Shown piece by piece: positions 14,306 to 19,645 of a stretch of DNA of 19,645 bases (position 1 is its first letter; each line of letters opens with the position of its first letter). The position numbers were made by a program, and so were the translations under genes. The stretch is from Bacteroidaceae bacterium (GTDB taxonomy: Bacteria; Bacteroidota; Bacteroidia; Bacteroidales; Bacteroidaceae). The notes under the pieces are model-generated. The model was not told where the DNA came from. It was given only the letters and a program-made list of their open reading frames with translations, and searched no databases. The DNA lies in the NCBI GenBank assembly GCA_030843315.1, contig JAUUPT010000069.1, positions 1-19,645 on the forward strand. Direction: 5' to 3'.

Positions 14306-15541
14306 ATGGTCATCAACCTAATAACTTTTGCTTCCCTACTGCATAAACAAGCTTCTGTCCGCAGTTCGCACGAAGTAATATTAACCGAACTGGAGAAATA
14401 TTTTATTGTAAACTTAATAGACTACCAAGATATAAATAAGTTATCCCCCGATGACTTCAGTGTAATATTCGTTGCCACCGGAGGAGTGGAACGGCTGGTC
14501 ATCCAGCACTTCGAGCAACTTCCCCGCCCCGCCATATTACTGGCGGACGGTATGCAAAATTCACTTGCCGCCGCCCTCGAAATCTCATCATGGCTACGCA
14601 GCCGGGGAATGAAAAGCGAAATACTCCACGGTGAATTGCCCGAAATCATCAAGCGCATCATTGTTCTGCACAGCAACTTCATGGCGCAACGCAGTCTTTT
14701 CGGAATGCGTATAGGTGTAATAGGAGCACCGTCCAACTGGCTTATTGCAAGCAATGTGGATTATCTGCTTTCCAAACGGCGCTGGGGAGTGGAATACGTC
14801 GACATCCCTCTGGAACATATCTACGAGCACTACGAACAGACGACGGACGATGAAGTAGGCGAAGCCTGCGCCTCATTGGCAGGAAAAGCGCTTGCCTGCC
14901 GCGAAGCGACTCCCGAGGATATGATAAAAGCCATGCGCCTTTACCGTGCCATTAAGAAAGTAGTGGAAGAAGAAAATCTGAGTGCCATCACCCTAAGCTG
15001 CTTCCGATTGATAGAGCAGACTGGAACTACCGGCTGCCTTGCCCTCGCCCTCTTGAACGATGAAGGAATCATTGCCGGATGCGAAGGCGATTTGCAGTCT
15101 ATTTTCACCATGCTTGCCGTTAAGGTGCTGACCGGAAAGCCCTCTTTCATGGCCAATCCTTCTTTGATAAATGCCCGTACCAACGAAATAGTATTGGCGC
15201 ATTGCACCGTCGGCATCGCACAGACAGAAAAGTTTATCATCCGAAATCATTTTGAAACGGAAAGCGGCATCGGCATCCAAGGCATCATGCCTACGGGAGA
15301 TGTAACCATCGTGAAGTGTGGCAGCGAGAGTCTGGACGAGTATTATCTGGCTACCGGCACACTTACCGAAAATACCAACTACATCAATATGTGCCGCACG
15401 CAAGTACGCATCAAGTTGAATACTCCCGCCGATTACTTCCTGAAAAGCCCGCTCGGCAACCATCACATCATGCTGCATGGCAATTACGAGAAAGTATTGG
15501 ATGAATTCCTGCAAGCCAACACCTGCAAGCGGGTTGAATAA
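14306..15541 (+). CDS. L-fucose/L-arabinose isomerase-like protein
   Basis: This 411-residue protein resembles the broad FucI/AraA-like isomerase family (COG2407 type), cytosolic enzymes that interconvert aldoses and ketoses with a divalent metal. The clearest match is CEGDLQSIFTMLAVKVLTGKPSFMANPS (from about residue 258), equivalent to the CEGD...TM...L.G.P.F stretch that holds a catalytic Glu in FucI and AraA; GIQGIMPTGDVTIVK and the C-terminal NHHIMLHGNY also fit. The N-terminal half has two Rossmann-like segments (SVIFVATGGVE; MRIGVIGAPS). Its substrate is unknown: the gene stands alone, without a sugar kinase, aldolase or transporter beside it. Its stop lies 2 bp from that of the convergent kinase gene. 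Confidence 0.72.
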   Translation: MVINLITFASLLHKQASVRSSHEVILTELEKYFIVNLIDYQDINKLSPDDFSVIFVATGGVERLVIQHFEQLPRPAILLADGMQNSLAAALEISSWLRSRGMKSEILHGELPEIIKRIIVLHSNFMAQRSLFGMRIGVIGAPSNWLIASNVDYLLSKRRWGVEYVDIPLEHIYEHYEQTTDDEVGEACASLAGKALACREATPEDMIKAMRLYRAIKKVVEEENLSAITLSCFRLIEQTGTTGCLALALLNDEGIIAGCEGDLQSIFTMLAVKVLTGKPSFMANPSLINARTNEIVLAHCTVGIAQTEKFIIRNHFETESGIGIQGIMPTGDVTIVKCGSESLDEYYLATGTLTENTNYINMCRTQVRIKLNTPADYFLKSPLGNHHIMLHGNYEKVLDEFLQANTCKRVE

Positions 15542-15553
15542 TTCTATTCAACC
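15532..15553. terminator. Perfect palindrome across two convergent stop codons
   Basis: GGTTGAATA (15532-15540) and TATTCAACC (15545-15553) flank a 4-base loop. The left arm encodes the final Val-Glu and stop of the isomerase-like protein; the right arm, on the minus strand, encodes the final Val-Glu and stop of the kinase. No T-run follows on either strand, so termination strength is uncertain. Confidence 0.5.
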
Positions 15554-18138
15554 ACATCCGGTACCTTTACTGTAAAGCGTGTTCCTTTCTCCAGTTGGGA
15601 AGAAACGGAGATAGTTCCGTGCAGGCGGTCTACGATGGTCTGACAGATACTTAATCCTAAGCCGGCGCCTTGCGTGAAACTGTCTGCCTTGTAAAAGCGC
15701 TCGAAGATATGCTTCTGCGCTTCTTCGGAGATACCGCTTCCGGTATCTTCCACATAGATAGTAGTATAGCCCGGTTCTTCTGTCTGATACCCGAAAGTAA
15801 TGCTTCCCGTCACAGTAAATTTCTTGGCATTGTTTATCAGATTGTTTACCACCTGCTTTAAACGAACGGCATCGGTAAGAACCGTTTTGCCCTCACCTTC
15901 GGGAAGTTCAACACGCAGCTCTACCCCAAGAGGCATGCTTAGACGTTGCGATTCGTACACTTCCTGCATTATGTACGTCAGATTGTAGGAAGCAATCTTA
16001 AAGTCCATAGTGCCCGACTCGATACGTGAAAGGTCGAGAATATCATTTATCAGTGCCAGCAGGAGCGTACAATTAATATTAATCGTTTCTACAAACTGCT
16101 TCACTTCTTCCGGAGAGAACGCATCCAGGTCTTGCAATAAATCGGAGAAGCCGACAATGGCATTCAGCGGTGTACGTATCTCGTGGCTCATATTGGCAAG
16201 GAACGCCGATTTCAGTTTGTCCGCCTGCAAGGCACGGTCACGCGCAGCGATCAATGCATCTTCCGTATCTTTATATCGCTGGATGCTCTGGCAAACGCCC
16301 AATACCATGTATGGAATATTCGTCAGCCCCTTATAGGCAGTGCTGCGGAACTCCCACCACTCATAGCCTCCTTCTGCATTCCGCAAACGAAAACTCATGC
16401 GCGAATTCGCTTCCTCTCCATTTAAGACAGCATCAAACTGCCGGTTTGAATGCAATACATCATCCGGATGAATCAGGAGCTCAAACTCTTTTCTCGTTAT
16501 TAAATCATCCGCATATCCAAAGTGCTGCAACAATTCTCCACGGAAATGGAAGGTATTCATATGTATATTGTATTGCCACGGATGAATCGAACTTTCTTCC
16601 ACCGCCATACTGAAGATACGTCTTTGCATCTCTTCTTCCGAGATATTGCGACATACGATAGCCATTCCCGACATTTTTTCATTGGCAAAGATAGGCACTA
16701 CCTCACCGGAAACCGGAAAATAAACTCCTTGATGTACCTCTTGCATAAAAGCCTTATCCGGGAGGGAAACAGGTTTCTTTTCTGCACGCACCTGCTTCAG
16801 CAGACTATGCAAAATATCCTCGCCGTCCATAGAAATACGAAAGATGGAACCTGCCATCTGTCCTTCATAATAACGCGCAGTATAGGTTTCGGGAGGCAAA
16901 CCCAACATCTCTACCAAAGAGCGATTGACAAAATGAATACGCAAATCGGTATCATAAGTAATCAAACCGTCACGGATGGAACAGAAAATATTATCAAACT
17001 CATCCCGTTGCTCTACCAGTCGGTGCTGTGTCAGCAAGCGGGTTTGCGCATGGATGCGGCGGCGCGATTCACGGCGGTTGATGCGGAAAAGCCAAACGAT
17101 CAGAACCACCAGGGCTCCTACAATCACCGAATAGAGCAGGATGAACCAAGCGCGATAACGTTCTGCCAGAGGCCTGTTCAGAATAGTTCCCCGGCTTTCT
17201 GCCTGCTTTACATCTACATTAAAGAATTGTAATTGCTTGTAGTCGAATAGTAGCTTTCCATGACAATCGCTTACACCAAAAGAAGCAGATGATGTACCCT
17301 TCAAAATACTTGCCGCTTGCCGGCCTGCCGCATAAGTGTCTTCACCCGGTTCAACGTCGTAGACGCATAACACCCCATTCGTCATGGCCAGGTTTTGGCT
17401 GGCAAACACAGGAGATTTCAGTTTCAAAGAAAGAAAAGGAATCCATTTGGGAGCAATAACGATATGCTTATATGCATTGAAGTCGTAGCAAACGGTTCTT
17501 ATGATAGAATTCATGGAGCGATCCTGCACATTGAGCGGCTTCAAACTATGCTCGGGATATTTCTTTTGTATGCGCTTCCAAGCTGCTTCCACCTCTCTTA
17601 TCCCCCTAAGACTTAAGAAACTGCTATCCGACAAACAGACCAGCTCTTTACGCGAAGGAAACATTTGTATCGCTTCTTCCAGCAATATATCAAAATTGGT
17701 TGTAGAGGTATATCCGGAGACATTGGGCATTCTATCAAACATCGTTTTGTCAGGATACTTAATACCGGAAACCACTACCGGTACTTGATAGGGCAGCGAA
17801 TCGCCACAATGCGTCAATGTGAAGAATGCTTCATCACTGGAAGTTACAATCAAATCGGTATTTCGTTGCCTAGCCCGCTCGCAGATGCGACGCATAATTA
17901 AGCATTCGGAAGTAAAAGCCCAGTAATCGGCATTCAAGTATTCCGTAACTATGTTTGCCGTCACCCCACCTCTTTCCAATCCATCTCTTAAGTTTGCCGT
18001 CAACTGGTTGTGCCAAGGAGTTTGCTTCGTATATGATTGTATAAAAAGTACATTGTATGTGCGTTCCGCAGCCGAAAGCGTTCCCGAGATCAACCACAGC
18101 AGACCTACTAATAATGGAATGAAAATGTGTTTTCTCAT
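15544..18138 (-). CDS. Sensor histidine kinase with periplasmic binding-protein-like input and two PAS domains
   Basis: The 864-residue protein begins with a signal peptide or first membrane segment (about 4-23). Residues 25-325 form a periplasmic domain like ABC_sub_bind/LuxQ-type substrate-binding proteins (YNVLFIQSYTKQTPWHNQL; VPVVVSGIKYPD). A membrane helix spans about 331-351, then a PAS domain (about 378-500, IFCSIRDGLITYD), a second PAS (about 515-620, LLIHPDD), HisKA with the phosphoacceptor His652 in ANMSHEIRTP, and HATPase_c with N box NNLINNAKKF (765-774), G1 DTGSGIS (798-804) and G2 GAGLGLS (824-830). It has no receiver domain, so it is a classical kinase needing a separate partner; no response regulator is in the window. 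The input ligand is unknown. It lies 97 bp after the permease genes on the same strand. Confidence 0.9.
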   Translation of the reverse strand: MRKHIFIPLLVGLLWLISGTLSAAERTYNVLFIQSYTKQTPWHNQLTANLRDGLERGGVTANIVTEYLNADYWAFTSECLIMRRICERARQRNTDLIVTSSDEAFFTLTHCGDSLPYQVPVVVSGIKYPDKTMFDRMPNVSGYTSTTNFDILLEEAIQMFPSRKELVCLSDSSFLSLRGIREVEAAWKRIQKKYPEHSLKPLNVQDRSMNSIIRTVCYDFNAYKHIVIAPKWIPFLSLKLKSPVFASQNLAMTNGVLCVYDVEPGEDTYAAGRQAASILKGTSSASFGVSDCHGKLLFDYKQLQFFNVDVKQAESRGTILNRPLAERYRAWFILLYSVIVGALVVLIVWLFRINRRESRRRIHAQTRLLTQHRLVEQRDEFDNIFCSIRDGLITYDTDLRIHFVNRSLVEMLGLPPETYTARYYEGQMAGSIFRISMDGEDILHSLLKQVRAEKKPVSLPDKAFMQEVHQGVYFPVSGEVVPIFANEKMSGMAIVCRNISEEEMQRRIFSMAVEESSIHPWQYNIHMNTFHFRGELLQHFGYADDLITRKEFELLIHPDDVLHSNRQFDAVLNGEEANSRMSFRLRNAEGGYEWWEFRSTAYKGLTNIPYMVLGVCQSIQRYKDTEDALIAARDRALQADKLKSAFLANMSHEIRTPLNAIVGFSDLLQDLDAFSPEEVKQFVETININCTLLLALINDILDLSRIESGTMDFKIASYNLTYIMQEVYESQRLSMPLGVELRVELPEGEGKTVLTDAVRLKQVVNNLINNAKKFTVTGSITFGYQTEEPGYTTIYVEDTGSGISEEAQKHIFERFYKADSFTQGAGLGLSICQTIVDRLHGTISVSSQLEKGTRFTVKVPDVVE

Positions 18139-18184
18139 AATCTATACTTTGGATAATCTGCGCAAATATTTTTAATTAATCACG

Positions 18185-18192
18185 CAAATATA
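18185..18192 (-). promoter_or_regulatory. Candidate promoter -7 element of the histidine kinase gene
   Basis: On the minus strand this reads TATATTTG followed by CG, matching the -7 pattern 46 bp before the ATG at 18138. No good -33 was found. It implies that the kinase can be transcribed apart from the permease genes. Confidence 0.5.
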
Positions 18193-18235
18193 CAAGTTAT
18201 ATTGAGAAAGAGCGTAAATTATTAAAAAAACTTAC

Positions 18236-19546
18236 TTATTCATCGTGTAATGCCTCGGCAGGCTGCACTGTCATTGCTTTTGAGGCCGGATACCAGATGC
18301 CTGCAATCACCATTAATGACATCAGGCAGAAAACAGCCAAAACACAGATAATAAACCTTTCCCAACTGGCATCTGTCGCCTCTGTAAAGGTAACATCGGC
18401 CATAACCATATTGATACATATTATTATAGCAGGAATGGCGGCTACTACCAATAGCAACAACCCTTCGCCCAACAACTGTGCACGTATCTTAGCACGACTA
18501 CTCCCCATAGCCATGCGCAAGGCAATCTCGCTACGGCGATGACGGGTACGGAACCAGAAAGTTCCCATCAGCCCGATAAAGACATTGAATACAAAGAATA
18601 TCACGATAAGACGCGCACTGCGGATATAAGAAGTTATACCTTCAGCCGCATCACGCTCTATTTTCTGATCTTTATAGCTACGGACATCGAAAAGATAGAA
18701 CGGGGCAACCTGCAACTGCGGAGTCATTTCGCGAAGAAAGTGGGCGGCAAAATCTTCCGTATCGGCTTCGGGACGTATGCGGATGGATACAAACGGAATG
18801 TTTTGTGATTCATAGAACCAGCCGGGGAAAGGCGTCAGGATGAAAGGCTCGTAACGGGCATAATCATCTGTCTTTTGCAAAGCACAAACAGCAGAGATGC
18901 GATAACGGAAACCGAAATTATAGTAATCCATAAACTCACGGTTCAGTGCCCCGGCACTTGTCTGGAAAAGACTGTCAGCAAGGTCACTGGTCAGTACAGC
19001 AGGTTGAGGGCTGGCAGTAGGATTCCATCCGGCAGAAGAAAAGAGCAAAGAAGAACCGGCGTCACTTGTAAAGCCAGTCTTGCCCGGAGCAAACATACCG
19101 CTACCCTGCACTATCGGGATACGCATGACGTCGAAATATTCGGGAGACACATAGCGAATATTTGCCTCGACCACATGTACACTGTCCGTACTATATCCCT
19201 GATAAACGCGACCGCGGGTATAAGCATCGGTACCCAGCCACATAGCCGCACTTTCCACAGCGGGATATTGCTTGATACGCCGGAATACTTCTTCCATAGG
19301 CTTAAACCAGAATTGCTGCAAGCTATCAGCCGACTCACACCACACTACCTGCGTAGGATTGTACGAAATCCTAACCTTATAGACGTGTTCCACATCATAG
19401 CCTTTGGGCTGTCGCTCGGCATGGGTGAAGCCATAAAGTACATCCACACAATACCACATCAGGGTAAAGACAATAAGCAATTCGGCAAACAGCCAGCCGT
19501 TACTACGGCGCTGATTCCATATCTGGTGTAAAATGGAGTTTATCAT
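18236..19546 (-). CDS. MacB/FtsX-type ABC transporter permease
   Basis: This 436-residue inner-membrane protein has the MacB layout: an N-terminal membrane helix (about 18-40, WLFAELLIVFTLMWYCVDVLYGF), a periplasmic domain of some 270 residues, then three membrane segments forming an FtsX domain and the terminal YPASKAMTVQPAEALHDE, the usual family ending. The stretch RTRHRRSEIALRMAMGSSRAKI is the cytoplasmic coupling loop expected to contact an ATPase. Proteins of this kind export peptides or antibiotics, or act mechanically on envelope proteins; the substrate here is unknown. It starts 28 bp after the stop of a second permease, so they are probably one operon, a common arrangement of paired permeases in Bacteroides. 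The ATPase would lie outside the window. Confidence 0.87.
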   Translation of the reverse strand: MINSILHQIWNQRRSNGWLFAELLIVFTLMWYCVDVLYGFTHAERQPKGYDVEHVYKVRISYNPTQVVWCESADSLQQFWFKPMEEVFRRIKQYPAVESAAMWLGTDAYTRGRVYQGYSTDSVHVVEANIRYVSPEYFDVMRIPIVQGSGMFAPGKTGFTSDAGSSLLFSSAGWNPTASPQPAVLTSDLADSLFQTSAGALNREFMDYYNFGFRYRISAVCALQKTDDYARYEPFILTPFPGWFYESQNIPFVSIRIRPEADTEDFAAHFLREMTPQLQVAPFYLFDVRSYKDQKIERDAAEGITSYIRSARLIVIFFVFNVFIGLMGTFWFRTRHRRSEIALRMAMGSSRAKIRAQLLGEGLLLLVVAAIPAIIICINMVMADVTFTEATDASWERFIICVLAVFCLMSLMVIAGIWYPASKAMTVQPAEALHDE

Positions 19547-19574
19547 AATCGTGAGTGTTTTTAGAATAAATCAG

Positions 19575-19645
19575 TTATTCTCCGCCAAGAACTTCGGCAA
19601 TAGGGCGACGGGTGGCATGCCATGCCGGAATAAAGACAGAAAGCA
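19575..19645 (-). CDS. ABC transporter permease (MacB/FtsX type), C-terminal fragment
   Basis: The last 22 codons of a minus-strand gene enter from the right edge. They read LSVFIPAWHATRRPIAEVLGGE and a TAA stop (19575-19577), matching the usual C-terminus of MacB-like permeases (a last membrane segment, then IPAxxA...P.EVLxGE). It is the upstream partner of the permease that starts at 19546. The rest of the gene is outside the window. Confidence 0.75.
   Translation of the reverse strand, partial: LSVFIPAWHATRRPIAEVLGGE

Overview
The window looks like chromosomal DNA from Bacteroides or a close relative. Supporting signs are repeated upstream elements of the Bacteroides type (TAnnTTTG at about -7, sometimes with TTG/TTTG about 20 bp upstream), lack of clear Shine-Dalgarno sequences, a surface-type lipoprotein with an acidic stretch after its lipobox, a LruC-domain protein, MacB/LolE-type permeases, and a biotin operon whose first gene is a BioB-BioA fusion. 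There are no phage, integrase or transposase genes; apart from one MITE-like candidate, the unusual material is small repeats between (and once within) genes.

Layout. 1-966: 3' part of an S9-family serine peptidase. 967-1642: a long gap with a MITE-like inverted repeat, a probable ~66-nt small RNA with its own promoter and terminator, and a 22-bp tandem array. 1643-3646: LruC-domain lipoprotein and a terminator. 3647-4471: leader of the biotin operon with a candidate promoter inside a direct repeat, an uncharacterised small ORF and two back-to-back long hairpins. 4472-10141: bioBA, bioF, bioG, bioC, bioD. 10214-11386: membrane-anchored GT2 glycosyltransferase. 11387-11613: six 22-bp quasi-palindromic repeats plus a bidirectional terminator. 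11614-14062 (minus): aminotransferase followed by a LolC/E-type permease. 14306-15541 (plus): L-fucose/arabinose isomerase-like protein. 15544-18138 (minus): periplasm-sensing histidine kinase. 18236-19645 (minus): a complete MacB/FtsX-type permease and the 3' end of a second one.

How the genes work together. The bio genes cover the route from malonyl-ACP to biotin: BioC methylates malonyl-ACP so that fatty acid synthesis can extend it, BioG removes the methyl ester from pimeloyl-ACP, BioF makes 7-keto-8-aminopelargonate (KAPA), the BioA half makes 7,8-diaminopelargonate (DAPA), BioD closes the ureido ring and the BioB half inserts sulfur. The genes are packed tightly (4-bp and 16-bp overlaps, 8-bp gap) except for a GC-rich repeat between bioBA and bioF. 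The fused enzyme carries the first cofactor-dependent amination and the last step on one chain, with the intermediate BioD step separate.

Most unusual points: the 5' leader of the biotin operon (small ORF running through two hairpins and overlapping the bioBA start); a BioB domain with Ser at the position of the first [2Fe-2S] cysteine of E. coli BioB; a 7-bp repeat in the bioG reading frame; two unrelated-sequence intergenic arrays that share an exact 22-bp period; and a probable standalone sRNA. All family assignments come from reading motifs by eye; no database search was possible.
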